A stretch of 64,000 bases of DNA from Polytrichum commune (lineage: Eukaryota > Streptophyta > Polytrichopsida > Polytrichales > Polytrichaceae), in contig OX485803.1 in NCBI GenBank assembly GCA_950295325.1, positions 71,935,554 to 71,999,553 of the forward strand, read 5' to 3'. Shown here one piece after another: positions 49,286 through 61,543 of this stretch. The notes below the pieces were generated by a model. The model was not told the origin of the DNA. It saw nothing but the letters and a program-made list of their open reading frames with translations, and searched no databases. Position 1 is the first letter of the stretch, and the number at the start of each line of letters is the position of its first letter. The position numbers and the translations under genes are program-made.

Positions 49286-50000
49286 GCTTATTAATAATCG
49301 TTACCAATAACTGGTAGCGTGTAACCGTCGTTAGTAGAAGCTATCCATTAACGTAGCACCACTTTAGGGAGTAGGGTATAGGGGTTTTAAATTTGTTTAT
49401 TTATGGCATGTTTTGGAGGTAAGTGACAGGTTGCCGGTTCTCTAGCCTTTATTTATGGATTAGTATAGCATGTGCATATTGTGTGGCATTTATGTTGATT
49501 TGTTTGAATGTTATTTTGATTTTTATGATAGGGAGTTTAAGTTTTGTATTCAAGATTTTCATCAATGGGATGTATGTTGTGGCTCTTGCACATGCAACTA
49601 TGAGGAAACTTACTCAACCCTTACTCAATATTGAACCAAGAGGGAACTTTTGCACAACATCAAGTCAACCGTCAAAGCTCCTCGATCTAGATCTCATGTT
49701 TGATAATCCGCACCAAAGCTTTACACTTGATGGGGCCCTTGGGAGGAGACCTTGTGGGAATGAAAACGTATGTAACCATGGAGAAAGTTAGGGTACACTA
49801 GCTATGTGGGGTTGAGGAGTCGAGCCCTAGAAACGCGTTTGAAACTCCCTTTGACCCAAACACTATGTAGGTAGCAACCAATTAACATGGAGTGCCACCA
49901 CTTGAGAAAAGCCCTCCACTAGGTACCCGCTTAAAATGATTTAGGAACACTAGGAGCGGGTCCCTATTACCCAGCCCGCCCTACCCCACCCGGCCCGGCC
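49286..50000. other. gene-free stretch upstream of the translocator leader
   Basis: No gene supported. A hydrophobic open frame at 49423-49791 starts at GTG and has no recognisable domain. Confidence 0.4.
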
Positions 50001-50029
50001 TAGCCTAATGACAGCTAGTAATCCGGGCA

Positions 50030-51689
50030 CCCAGGGCCGTCCGATGAGGGCTTCGGAGAAGGACGGCTGAGATTACGTCTCTCCCTCTCCCCCTTGTGTC
50101 CCAACCCCAGGTATGGCCTTTGCAGTTGCTCCCAGCTCAAACCCCGCCATAGCCATAGCCACAAACCCATCCTGCCTTCGTTCTCCCATCACAGGCGCTT
50201 CACCGCCCCATCCCCCTTTCGCGTTGTTCTCTCTTCCGCTGCGGCCATCTCTGCACACTCCCTACAGCAAGACAAGTCTCCCCTCAAATAGTCCAGGATC
50301 GCGTTCGTTTGAGCTCCATAGGGTTACAGGCACAGGAGGGTGGACAGGGATGTGAAGAAGCAGTCTTACTGTGGTCTGGTTTCGTTTCCGAGAGGAGAGA
50401 AACCCTTTATTGTGGAGTTCAAGTGTTGGCTGAGTTCGAGGGAAGCAGATCTTCCAGCTTCCTTCCATGCTGTACATGTAGGGGTTGAGCTTATGTAGGC
50501 GGCAGACATCCTTTTCTGATGCGGTTATGTTGAGAACTGGGATGGATTAGCCCATCTCATTTAGCACCAGCTCGTTTGACTTACATCCGTGCATGTGGTA
50601 TGTAATGCGGATGCCTAAAACCTCTGTTATTGTGTCACCTGTATGCAGGTGGGATTTGTGTGTGTATCAGGCCCGATTTTTAAAAAAAAAAATTGATATT
50701 GTATTCGTTTTCTTTCCATTTGTACGCACCGAGTTCAATCATGTCATCAGCAATGCGATGGCAATGGCTGGTTCGAGCCATGCGTTCATCTTGCCACGGT
50801 TGATGCTCAATATCCTTTATGGAAGGAATGCGATGATAGGAAGTGCGATCTGTTTGTTTGGGAGGTTTGGGAGGAGTGTGTTAGATGTTCCCTTTTTATC
50901 GTGCCACTTTTGAATGAAAAGAGACCCATTTATTGGGTTTGAAAGCATCTCTACTTTTGCATGTTGACCTGCTTTTGAAGCATGTATGTGTGGTGGAAAT
51001 AATACAATGCTCCAATGTGTCAGGCTTCGTGTGAGTACTCTATTAGGGTATCACATGCCACTTTTTTAGTTTGAGCTCTGCACGTGGACATGCTATTAAT
51101 TATTCTGCACAAATCTCGGGTGCAGTTTCGGTCTTTGTCATGCACACCCTACATTCGCACTGAGAGCTGCAACCCGCTGAATGGTTTTTCTGGGTACTTA
51201 CGAAGGCCTTCAGATAATTTCTGTGTAGATGTCTGCCTGTGAAGGTGTATTGAATGGAGATGACATGATAGGATTTCTGTCTACACCTGGCAACTTCAGT
51301 TCTAAACATGACAAGTTAAAACTTGGGATCTGTTTTCTGAAGTAGAGCGTGCGTCTTTATTTATTTGTTTTTGACAGTATTGTTCATGCGCAATCGGGTC
51401 AGTGGGCTTCGCGATCTGGCTTAGAGTCTGTTATTGTCTCAGGATATGCACATGTGTCGACTTGGTGCTTCAGATTTGTGTGATGTGCAGTCGCTAGCAA
51501 AATATTGTTTATGTCTTCGCAGATTCGTTGTCGGTAAGTGAGATCTGAATTCGTGAACGTGTTGCTTGAATCAGGTGAAAGAGTTGATTAGTTGCATCAG
51601 ACAGATGTGTGGTGTATAAGCTGTAGAGAACATAGTGGAGGTGGATTGACCTCACTTAGTGGAATCTGGTGCACTTAGCTCAGGAGGCC
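50030..51689 (+). promoter_or_regulatory. promoter and leader region of the translocator gene
   Basis: GC- and CT-rich DNA begins abruptly near 49970. About 50031-50075 has a hairpin-prone GGCCGTCCGATGAGG ... GGACGGCTGAGATT block, followed by a CT-rich tract (50078-50098), which suits a plant core promoter and transcript start. Possible splice signals (CCCAG/GTATGG at about 50110, TCG/GTAAGT at 51531, and TTAGCTCAG/GAGG just before the start codon) suggest a 5'-UTR intron. This is inference, because no transcript is available. A 80-codon Ser/Pro-rich frame at 50113-50355 would be an upstream ORF if the region is exonic. Confidence 0.5.
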
Positions 51690-52751
51690 ATGGCTAAGGG
51701 AACAGGAAACGCTCCATCAAGCAATATGGAGCTATACAGGAAGATATTCTTCAGCTACCTATATGTTATGGTATGGATCTTCTTAAGCTTCTCAGTGATC
51801 ATCTACAACAAATATATTCTCGACCGGAACCTGTACAACTGGCCCTTTCCCATCACGCTGACTATGATTCACATGGCTTTCTGTTCCGTGCTTGCTTTCC
51901 TCATCATTCGAGTGTTCAAGTGGGTGGAGCCGGTTAACATGACCAGGGAACTTTACATGGGCTCAGTTGTGCCTATCGGAGCCCTTTATTCCCTGAGTCT
52001 GTGGCTCTCAAACTCAGCATACATCTACCTCTCTGTGTCTTTCATACAGATGTTGAAGGCCCTGATGCCAGTTGCAGTGTACTCAATCGGAGTCTCTTTG
52101 AAAAGAGAGAACTTCAAGTCACAAACAATGGCTAACATGATTGGTATCTCAGTTGGTGTCGGGATTGCTGCATATGGGGAAGCCAAATTTAATGGGTGGG
52201 GAGTGATGCTACAGCTTGGAGCTGTTGCATTTGAAGCAACCAGGCTGGTTCTCATTCAAATCCTCCTCACTTCCAAGGGAATCTCCTTGAACCCAATCAC
52301 TTCACTTTACTATATTGCCCCTTGTTGCTTTGTATGCCTTACGGTGCCATGGATAATTGTGGAGTACCCCAGGTTGATGGCTATGTCCTCATTCAACTTT
52401 GACTACCTTGTATTTGGAACGAACTCAGCATGCGCATTCCTACTCAACTTGGCGGTGTTCCTCCTTGTGGGCAAGACCTCAGCTCTCACAATGAACGTTG
52501 CAGGAGTGGTGAAGGATTGGTTGCTCATTGCGTTCTCATGGTCAGTGATTGCGGATAGGGTTACTACCATCAACTTGGTTGGCTACGGAATTGCTTTCCT
52601 TGGAGTTTGTTTTTACAACCACGCTAAACTGCAGGCAATGAAGAACAAAGACTCACAGAAGAAGATTGCACAAGCGGATGAAGAGGGTGAACGTTTACTG
52701 GAGCAAAAGACTGAGACGGAAACAGTGAGGAAATCATCTCCCCAGGTGTAG
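51690..52751 (+). CDS. probable sugar-phosphate/phosphate translocator (DMT/TPT family, 353 aa)
   Basis: Uninterrupted ORF. The ATG at 51690 has a strong plant context (GGCCATGGC). An upstream in-frame GTG at 51669 is not a credible eukaryotic start. The protein closely follows the plant KT/KD subgroup of nucleotide-sugar/triose-phosphate transporters (Arabidopsis At2g25520, At4g32390, At5g11230, At5g25400 type), with hydrophobic helices throughout. Key stretches are [10 protein letters not shown] (36-45), [20 protein letters not shown] (94-113), [13 protein letters not shown] (123-135), [12 protein letters not shown] (182-193), [13 protein letters not shown] (201-213) and [20 protein letters not shown] (261-280), the last with the conserved KD motif. 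The C-terminus is a soluble acidic tail with EEGERLLEQ (331-339). There is no chloroplast transit peptide, so a Golgi/ER or other endomembrane antiporter is likely. The exact substrate cannot be read from sequence. Confidence 0.95.
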   Translation: MAKGTGNAPSSNMELYRKIFFSYLYVMVWIFLSFSVIIYNKYILDRNLYNWPFPITLTMIHMAFCSVLAFLIIRVFKWVEPVNMTRELYMGSVVPIGALYSLSLWLSNSAYIYLSVSFIQMLKALMPVAVYSIGVSLKRENFKSQTMANMIGISVGVGIAAYGEAKFNGWGVMLQLGAVAFEATRLVLIQILLTSKGISLNPITSLYYIAPCCFVCLTVPWIIVEYPRLMAMSSFNFDYLVFGTNSACAFLLNLAVFLLVGKTSALTMNVAGVVKDWLLIAFSWSVIADRVTTINLVGYGIAFLGVCFYNHAKLQAMKNKDSQKKIAQADEEGERLLEQKTETETVRKSSPQV

Positions 52752-55589
52752 TGTTTCCATTGTCTTTTGGATACGGCAAAGATATTTTTCCATTTGAGGT
52801 ATAGGTGGGCTAGCATGCTCCAGCTCCCTTCAAGCAGGGTTATCTCCAGTCATCTGGAATTAAAAACAAGTTCATTATCACCTGGGCTTACGGAACTTGT
52901 GTGCCAGTCATTACCTTTGATTGCTTGTGTGAAATTCTCACACTAATGGAGATTATTTTTGAAGCTTTGGGTCGAGTCCATGGAGACAATCGAGCTGTTC
53001 ACGAAGCGATTAGGAAGAGCACTCGAGTCCTGTGAAGTGAAGGCAGAAGCTACATTTAGTTTTTAGATAAGAGTAGCAATTTTAGGCAGTAATTTATGTT
53101 CTAATTTCCAGTTTCTTTTGAGAGATGGAGATATATATTATGGTAATATCATTGAGTCTCCTTCCTTGAAACTTGAATATTCTAGTACGTTTTTTGCCAT
53201 ATTCCTCTTGGCTGGTGTTTTTCATAAATGGTTCCTGGTTTGCCTTGTGGTCAAAATGCAGTCTTCCACTGGTTTGGTGCCTTTGGGTGTTTATGGTGAA
53301 TGACAACGTTGGATTAGCCATATGTGGATTCAGAAGCCATGCAATCCCATAGTGAATTTATTGTGTCATGTCTCAATTTTTTATGGGGCGTCTATTTCAG
53401 AAATTTCCCAGACCCCAAGGAAGTCATCTGTCTGAGCTTCGTTGCAACTTACTAGGTCATATGTTACCTTTTGCATGGGATAAGGTGCTGCTCGAATAAT
53501 CTTATACTATTATGGCATTGTCTAAAAACTTTCATGTGGGACCAGCAGTGATATGCCGCACGCTTATGCACTCTAAGCTCCGTAATATCACGCTTGGGGC
53601 AATCAAAGTGCACGTGATATTAAGGAGTTCTGTAGTGATAATATGGAAACGTGATAAAAGAAAATTAGTCCAGCATGTGACATTATGGAGTAAACTAAGT
53701 CAACATTGCAATAATGACAATGTAATGCGTGCGAGTGTGTGGTTTATACATTCTTTGGAGGTTTGTTTTAATGACAAAACCCGTGATATATGGGAGAGAA
53801 ACATGACAATGAGTGAAATTTAAACTCTGAACATCTGTTCTCTAAGGTTTTGGGTATAAAAGAAGGAATGACGTTGAGGAGGTTGAAATTACGGAGTTGT
53901 TTCTTAGGGATTTATAAAAGGAGTGACATTAAGGTGGTCAAAATTATGGAGTTTAGAGTCCAGTGGTACATATTTATTGATTTAGACTTACTGTTGGTTT
54001 TGAGTAAAAATACCTTAATCCTCTTTATTTGACAATAAGTTCATAAATTTTGTTGTGATTCCGAGTTGCATGTCTCAAAAATACACTGCCCAGTCCATGA
54101 GACCCAGGAATGCCATCAAGATTTATGATTTAATCCGGCAACCCAGCAACTCAACCTGGCAGATTGTAACATGACTATAATTAGCACCGTCGGTCCATTC
54201 CCTTACAGTTAAGGTGGCAGTGCCTTAAAGTAACACCTTCCTTTTGACAACACCTAGTTTTCATCGATAAGCCATCAATAAGTGAGTGCAAGAGTGTCGC
54301 CAAGTCATTGTTAAAAGAAATTAATCATATGCAACATCAAGTATAATATAACACAACTTTAACCATTCATAATAGTGGTGTACAAAGGATGCAAGAATGT
54401 TGTAAGAGCACCAACTTTGACTAATCACAATGGTTAATTGGGGACTTATCCACTCAACAAGACAGTGAGAAGTAATCCACAAAAGGGGGACAACACCTTG
54501 TTGTAAGCGGAGACCCTCACGTGCAATAAAGCTTAGTTTGTGGTGATTCTCACCTAGCAATCCAACACCAATGGACCCCCCTAGTGAAGAGTAAAAGACT
54601 TATTTCTTAAAACGACTACAAATCTCTCTGAGTTGCATACGAATCTATTATTTTTGAAAAATATTCTGTAGATTTCAGTGTGGATTTGCTAATTTATGGA
54701 ATCTTTTTGAAATTTCTTTGAGCTATTTAACCTGCTTGAGATAGCCAAGAGTTTCTTAAAGTGTTGCATTTAGGCTCAACCACCTTAGCTATGCATCAGT
54801 CTCACAAATTTGGGACCTAAGGCTCATGACTCTACTAGAAGATATCCTGGAAGCTGTCAAACAAGCTACAATGTGCAAATCAACAATTAGCGCCACATTA
54901 ATTTATGTAGATTAGTCTTTGCAAATTTCCAGTGTCTGACTAAAACCCCCAAACAACTTACAATGTACAAAACTAGAGAAGTCAATATGTAAATATAACA
55001 TGTACCATATATTTGTTGCACCAGTGTCTTTGCTGACCAACAATTATCTTGGTTCTACTTTTGACATTCGCAAAACTGCAATCGGCATCAGAAGCTTTTT
55101 TGCTGCATTTCGCTGGAGAGACCTATGCTGATTGATCCTCCTTCCCAACAATGGGAGTGATATACAGGAACAATCGGAATCATTTTCACAGCCGTGAGTA
55201 TCAAAGTCCGGAATCAGCACATCATAACTTGCTCGTAGTAGGTTACAACATGGCCTAAACGATCAATATTGGATTCTACTGACCATCTTCATGGGTTCAC
55301 CAACCGGAAAAGCCAGGTACACTAGTCTGATATTCCAGTCTCGGGTTGAAAAAGGGAGGTAAAGGTTACAAGATTCACAAATCTCAGGCTCTTTCAAGGA
55401 AGGAAACTCGTGCCTGTTGGCAGTTGTCCACGACTTTCGTGAATCAAGCTATGAATGGTATATGATGTTGCTGCCTAATACTGCAAGCACATTGAAAACA
55501 TGCTGGGCTCCAGCTAGCTCTGAAACCACAATGAACAGAGAGTGGAATGTTGGCTTTGAGTTTCAACTGAACTGTAGGAGGTAATGCGC
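52752..55589. other. intergenic region between convergent genes
   Basis: Contains the 3' UTR of the translocator and, from the other side, that of the glucuronosyltransferase. Open frames here are short and without domains. Poly(A) sites were not located. Confidence 0.5.
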
Positions 55590-58280
55590 TCATAGACTAA
55601 TACATTGCTGTGAGCGGAAGTTGTCAGGATGTAGAAGCCGCACCACAAGATCTTCAAACCTGCGTGCCCCTTCACCAGGTCGTAACACACTGTATTCTCC
55701 TCGCACTGCACAGGGGTCTTCCCCTGGTTCTGTCCCTATACACCACCCACCAGGAGTGAACCGACCCTTACCCCGATTCAGAAGCACCTGATCAATTTTG
55801 TCCAGCACTGGGTCTTCCCTATCAAACTTCCGAGCAAAAGCTGCTCCACTGTTTGTCATGTTCTGGAAGTCGTCAACTGTGAGGGAAAGTGGGTGTTGTT
55901 TTGGTGGGTTGTCCCAGGAGATGTAATGAAGGTCATGGTTAACAGTAGTGTTCCGAAACTCTTGGCTGTTGCAAATTACAGTGTGAAAGTAGCCTTCAGG
56001 CGAAGATACAAAATTTGTGTAGTACATGAGCACGGTGCGTGGAAGGTTCTCCCAACCCATGTTGCAATACTCCATGAATGAACGTGTCAGAGCAACCCAT
56101 GCTGAGCCTGCTCCAGAAAGACCCAAGAGCATCTCAGTTAATAACTGAAAGCCACTAGAAATCTCAAACAGCAAGTATCTTCTATCCACATGGATGGGAT
56201 TATAGACATATTTCACAAGAGGTTCCATGATGAGCAAGAAAGTTGTTATTTTCATGTGACACTACGGGGAAGACCTTCCAGAAACTCTTCAGTCAGCACA
56301 ACCTAATACTAGCCAGATTTAAGGTTCTGGATAAAATTGTTGTCAACTTTGATCGCTTCCCAAGTGTCTAGTATATACCAATATTCTGTAGAATCTCAGC
56401 TATGTAAATTTCATTTTTAGGTGCACATGTCACCATGGATTTCTGACAGAAGTGGCACTTGCCGTGCTAGATATCCACTCGGCCTCTACTAACTCTTGCT
56501 TTATGGAAATCCACTGGACCACATATTGTATAGAGTGACGCCAAGGGAGATACTGCAATTCCATACTTTATACAACATTTGCACAACTTAAAAATGATAT
56601 ATAATCTGCAATCACCAGATTAAGACCTGTGTTACAGCTTTAAGTATTGATTCTGTGAACGACCAGGATATTAATGATTTGATTAGAAAAAAAGAGCATG
56701 TAAATCAAGCATTTCAAGTGAGATAGGTCTAAAGACTTTGGTGAGGATGACCTGGAAGAGACAAACCTGTGAACAAACGGAATGCAGTGGGCACAGCTCG
56801 TCTTTGTGTTGCCCAAAAAATGTCCGTCTTCTTGTCTTGATACAACCCAGGATCGATAATTATGGGTTTTGCTCTCTGGAACCTGGTGGTTACTCAAACA
56901 ACAAGATTGTTAATCCTGTTGTCCATGTGACTAAAGAAGTCATCCACATCAAAGCATTTTAATTAACAAGTTCCGAGAGATTTGGCATTTTCACCAAAGC
57001 CTGAAAGATTGAGATGTAGTAAGATTTCAGTCTCACTGGCATATCTATAACAAGGGTAGAATATTTTGGTGATTTCATAACATGAAACTCTCTGTATTCG
57101 TCCCACTAATAACAAGTATTATCAGAACTGCAGGAGCCACATCTCAGTAGCTCTGCTTCAACAACTTTGATAAAGGAGCATTGAAACTTACTCTTTCCAG
57201 CCAATGTCACTGGTGTGTTCAATAAAATTCAGGTCCTTTGGTAAGTATGAGAAAACATGAAGAAGATCTGCACCCAAGTAGCGAACCACATCAATCAGGC
57301 TTTCTGCAAAATCACTATCATGTCTAACAAAACAGCACTGCACATATTATTTTTAAAAGCATCACAAAGCCCAAACCCTGCCCAATGGCAGGCGCTACTT
57401 AAAAATCCGAGATGCTACAGACATAACCAATCAACAGACAACCTACACTTTTGCTAACATATTAGGTAGGTAGTAATTGAAATCTGAAATAGCTAAATGG
57501 GTGACAACCACAAGGTGCGAATGTAGCAATTCCGAACTGTAACAAACACTAAGACCCAAAACAACAATCTCCACCAAATTCTCTAGACATGCAAAGTAAA
57601 AAATCAAACAAACCAATACACAATATCCAAACTATGTCAGACAGTAACGATTGCATCAAGCAGCTATGGCACGCACTGTGTGACTCACCATCTTGGGTAA
57701 CAAGAGGATAATCGGATGCACTCAAGTTGATGAACCAATCCCAATCTTTAGCTTGCCTGAGTAGAATTGCTGCACCATGTAGGGTTGCAGCTATCATTGT
57801 TGGGCCACGGTATGTCACCAAATTTGCTTTCCCAACAACATAGACGTTCCCAGCCTCTTGAAAGACAACCTCTTTTTTCACATACCGTGCTAGATCTACC
57901 CGCTCTCGGGATGGTGCTTCAAGATCCAGGTGAAGAAGGTAATAATTCCTGGGGTGATACAAAGCTTGCAATGTCCGCTGCATCCGAAGGCCGTCACCTT
58001 TCGTGCCTGAAATCAAGTATGCAAGCCTTGGTGGAGGAGGCAGTCCTGCAGCAGGCTCCTCCTCTGTGATTTCTAAAACATTCTGAGGTTGGTCACTGTC
58101 TCTAGCTGGTAGGAATGTGACAACAGAGTTGCTGGGATACTCGTGGTGACGGCGGGATCCCAAACTCAGTGTGGCCAAAAGTAGGAGTACAATGGATATT
58201 ATGGTGCTAGCCACCAGCGGTAAAAGCCACTTCCTCTCCATCGTCGCCAGCAGATAGGGCATCTGAATTAACTTCTTCAT
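55590..58280 (-). CDS. GT14 beta-glucuronosyltransferase, GlcAT14-like (4 exons, 433 aa)
   Basis: Exons on the minus strand: 58280-57689, 57267-57192, 56882-56767, 56107-55590. All introns are GT..AG, and phases join cleanly (592, 76, 116, 518 bp). The product is a type II Golgi protein: short cytosolic MKKLIQMPYL, membrane anchor at about 18-41, Pro-rich stem (80-85), then the Core-2/I-branching (GT14) domain. Diagnostic stretches are RLAYLISGTKGDG (85-97), KANLVTYRGPTMIAATLH (151-168), DWDWFINLSASDYPLVTQDD (179-198, spanning the exon 1/2 junction), SSPEGYFHT (296-304), ISWDNPPKQHP (324-334) and TPGGWCIG (379-386). Length and architecture match Arabidopsis GlcAT14A-C, which add glucuronic acid to beta-1,3/1,6-galactan of arabinogalactan proteins. 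The start MKK was chosen because family members begin the same way. The frame stays open upstream to 58445 and an internal ATG lies at 58241. Confidence 0.93.
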
Positions 58281-60796
58281 TCCATCCACCGCCTTCGGGA
58301 TTTGACCCTTCGGGGAAATGCGTATCCGTGGTGGAGAGTTCCCCGAAAACTGGGAGGCTCTCATTACTCCGGACAACTTGACCCACCTCCGTATTCTGAT
58401 GCAAAAACGGTCCCAGAAATCTTGTGCACTGGTGATACAAGGCATACAAGGAGGTCAACCCAAAATTCAAATGGACTTCTGGATCTCAGAGCTGATGACG
58501 ACCTCCTTGAATAAGAACATCCATTATCCAGGCACATTACAGTCCATCTGTAAGTCCGCGCTTCTTGATGTGCTCCACTGGCCGTGCATGCCAAACTCAT
58601 GTGTAAATGGGTCAAGCCGAAGATTATTGTCCCGGAGACCTCAAGTTCCTGCTTCTCAAGCTTCCTTAACCAAGGGGTGATGGACAGCGTGATTCTCACA
58701 GCCAGTCACGAAAACCCATGGCCATATACCCAACACTCAATAACATTAGCAACGGAAAAACCAGCTCTGACAGCCGGTGTCCATGTTGCCCCCTGCAAGG
58801 TTCCACAGTAACACTACCCTATCTAATTTTCCGAACAATGATCGCTCAGAAGCGGACCTAAACAGGAATTTCTTATCTCGGATGCAGCTGAGAGACCTCA
58901 GAGGGCATAATATCCCACCATATACCGATATATGTAAAAAGCCGTAAGGCAACACCCAGAGATGCCCAATGTTATACTAACAAAGGTAAGTCTAAAGACT
59001 ACAAAACAGGAGTGGCCTTTTCCAAGCAGGGTTTGGAAAAACGTGGTATGCCTGAGGCACTACAGATCTGCGAGAACGGGCAGAGAGTACATGGGAAACA
59101 CATACAAGCAATACCTCTACGCCCTACAGCTCCAGTGATTAGCTAACCATGCGAGAGGAGCAGCTCAGCGGAAACGGATGAAGCCGATGCACGACTTCAA
59201 GGAAAGGGTAAGCCCCACAGCTCAGTCTTCAGTCAGGGGCACCTACTTAGGGTTTTGGCAACATCCAACACAGTATAGTGCTGCCAAACCATCACCAGCA
59301 TCCGATGAAGGGCCTCTGTTCGGCGTTGCACACCATCATCGATCTGTCACTCACACTCACGCCCTTCACTCACATTGGGAGGAGGTCCATACTCCTCTCC
59401 TTCCTCCTCATCATCATCCCCTCCAACATGAATCAATTCCCACTCGCTATTACCATCAATTTTTCAATTACGCATGTCTTTCGAAACCCCGGCGCCAAGC
59501 CCTCCTGACGGCACACCTGTCCTCATATTTTCGCCATCGTTTAACTTACTGCACACCACATCACATGTCACATGATGATGACACCACCAAATTGCATAAA
59601 ACCCCAACCCCAAGGCCCTTTACCTCACGACAACTCACCCTAACTTGACTAAACTACATCCATGCATAGCAGTAGTCCTCATCTCACCACAACAACAGCC
59701 GACCATGGGGCATGCAATTGGAAAGAATCAGAACAACGAATCGGCCGCGCGTGCATCGTAGCATGCAGCAGCACGCTCCTTGCGAGTACCAGCATCGTGA
59801 ACATTATCCAGGGGAGACAGGGTTATGCTGTTTGCGGCGAAAGATGACGAAACAGAGGCAAATCAGCACCAAATGAGGTGAGACGGGTACCATTGGGGAG
59901 GGGTTGCAACGGCGGACCCGAATTGATGTTGCGAGATTGCGAGGCGGGCTTCGGGGAGGTCGCATTTCGCCAAGGGATGCGCAGAGGTCGGAGATTTTGA
60001 GTTCAGTCCAGCCCTCGTCACGGTCCTCACGGACCCATTTACTGGCACACACCTCATGGTGGGTCCCATGTCCTTAAGCGCCGTGTTGGGCAGCCCGAAT
60101 TGAAATCCTCGTTCTAGAATTAGATGATTTTCGTTAACGTTTGCATTGTTTTTCATCCGTGAGAGATCACCTTCCCACATATCACATAAGATAGACGTGC
60201 CTTTGATGGATGCATTTCTCTCCACCACACCCATTTTCTTGTAGAATATAAAAACACGCAACTGCTGTAGTTGTAAGATAACTAGCAAGCCCAAATCATG
60301 TCCGTAGTCATGGATATTTCGAAGCAAAGGCTCTCATGTTCATTCAGTGATCACATAGGTTCCCTCAATTCCGTTGCCTATTAAGTCAAGAATGGCTATG
60401 AGCATATAGTCTAGTGCTTAGATCCAAACTTAGCCACATCCCACTCAAATACACATGTGTATTTATACGGTGTGTTCGATTTAGGCACTTCTATCTTGTG
60501 ACTCGGTTGGGACTCATAACGAGTGAGGAACTTCCTTAATGGAACACAAAAATTCACAGGAACAATGTTAAATATGCATGACAACAATGTTGAGATCACC
60601 TACACTTGTACATGAAACTAGATTGCCTTTGCAAATAAGTTGCCTAACTACCCATGCAAATTACCTTGGATCAAAACCATACCACAAAAACTTGTAACTT
60701 TGGTCATTCATCTAAATAAAAACCCCGGTAAAACAATCATGTCTTTAGTCATTGTGATGATAAATATCCAAAATAATGTGGAATGCCGATAAACTA
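58281..60796. other. upstream region of the glucuronosyltransferase
   Basis: GC content is raised up to about 60050, which suits a promoter and leader. Long open frames on both strands (for example 59178-59648 and 59863-60327) have no domains. Promoter elements were not identified. Confidence 0.4.
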
Positions 60797-60917
60797 CACT
60801 AAATAGGATATTTAGTATTTGAGTTTACATTTAATGTTACTAACTTTCATAGGGTTATTAATATTTAGTGTATGCGTTCGTATTTAGTTTATCAAACACT
60901 AAATATCCTATTTAGTG
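60797..60917. mobile_element. CACTAAATA-family MITE M4 (121 bp)
   Basis: Perfect 20-bp terminal inverted repeats CACTAAATAGGATATTTAGT (21 bp with the flanking A/T). The terminal repeat is itself nearly palindromic. It lies in the upstream region of the glucuronosyltransferase. Confidence 0.85.
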
Positions 60918-61089
60918 TGGTGTGGGGCAACCTAAATTGCACATAACTTCACAAGTCGTGTGTATTTTCCCATCCATCCACCCATCCATCCATAAAAGTA
61001 TCATCCACTTCTTCATTTCCCGGGCTGCTGGGAAGGAGAGGCCAATGCACGGGCCCCACCACCATGCGACAGTAAAGCGTGCCGGTCCG

Positions 61090-61260
61090 GAGTTGCCCCC
61101 TGGCCTCTTTCTCCGAGCCTTCCCGTACGTACTTTGCGCGGGTGGCCCGGCCCGGTGTACTCGTCCCCAGGCAGGTCCCGCGTTCAACTCCCTGCACCGT
61201 CACACCCCCATCAATGCTGACGTGGCTGGTCCACCGATTTACCATTAACACTCTCTCCCA
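61090..61260 (+). mobile_element. possible tRNA-derived SINE head
   Basis: An A-box-like TGGCCCGGCCCGGTGTAC (61143-61160) and a B-box-like CGTTCAACTCC (61181-61191) at near-tRNA spacing, in a GC-rich block unlike its surroundings. No tail or TSD resolved, and no full tRNA cloverleaf. Confidence 0.4.
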
Positions 61261-61543
61261 ACTGCCCATTGCATGAATTGTTTAGTCTGTAACAAATTAT
61301 ATCAGTGACGTACTACAGTACCAATGATGGAATTAGTAATATTCTATGGTTATATATACATTCATTGTTGGATTCAACGAAAGGTCCAACTCTCACCAAG
61401 GTTTTGTGTAACAGTTAAAGCATAGTTTTCTGATAGGTGCAATGCTACTTTGTTGGTGCTTTTGGGTTCAGATGTATTTTTGTATCTATATGCTTTCTTA
61501 AGCTTGCATACTAATAAAGTTGTGTGTTAAAGCTAATAAGTAA

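Noticed and set aside
59178-59648. 156-codon plus-strand frame upstream of the glucuronosyltransferase
   Set aside because: His/Pro/Thr-rich composition follows from CAC/CTC-rich leader DNA. No recognisable domain.
59863-60327. 154-codon minus-strand frame
   Set aside because: No domain or conserved motif seen, and it lies in GC-raised promoter-like DNA.
60797-60917. Assignment of the CACTAAATA family to the CACTA superfamily
   Set aside because: The first five bases match by name, but the 3-bp TSD and typical sub-terminal repeats are not shown.
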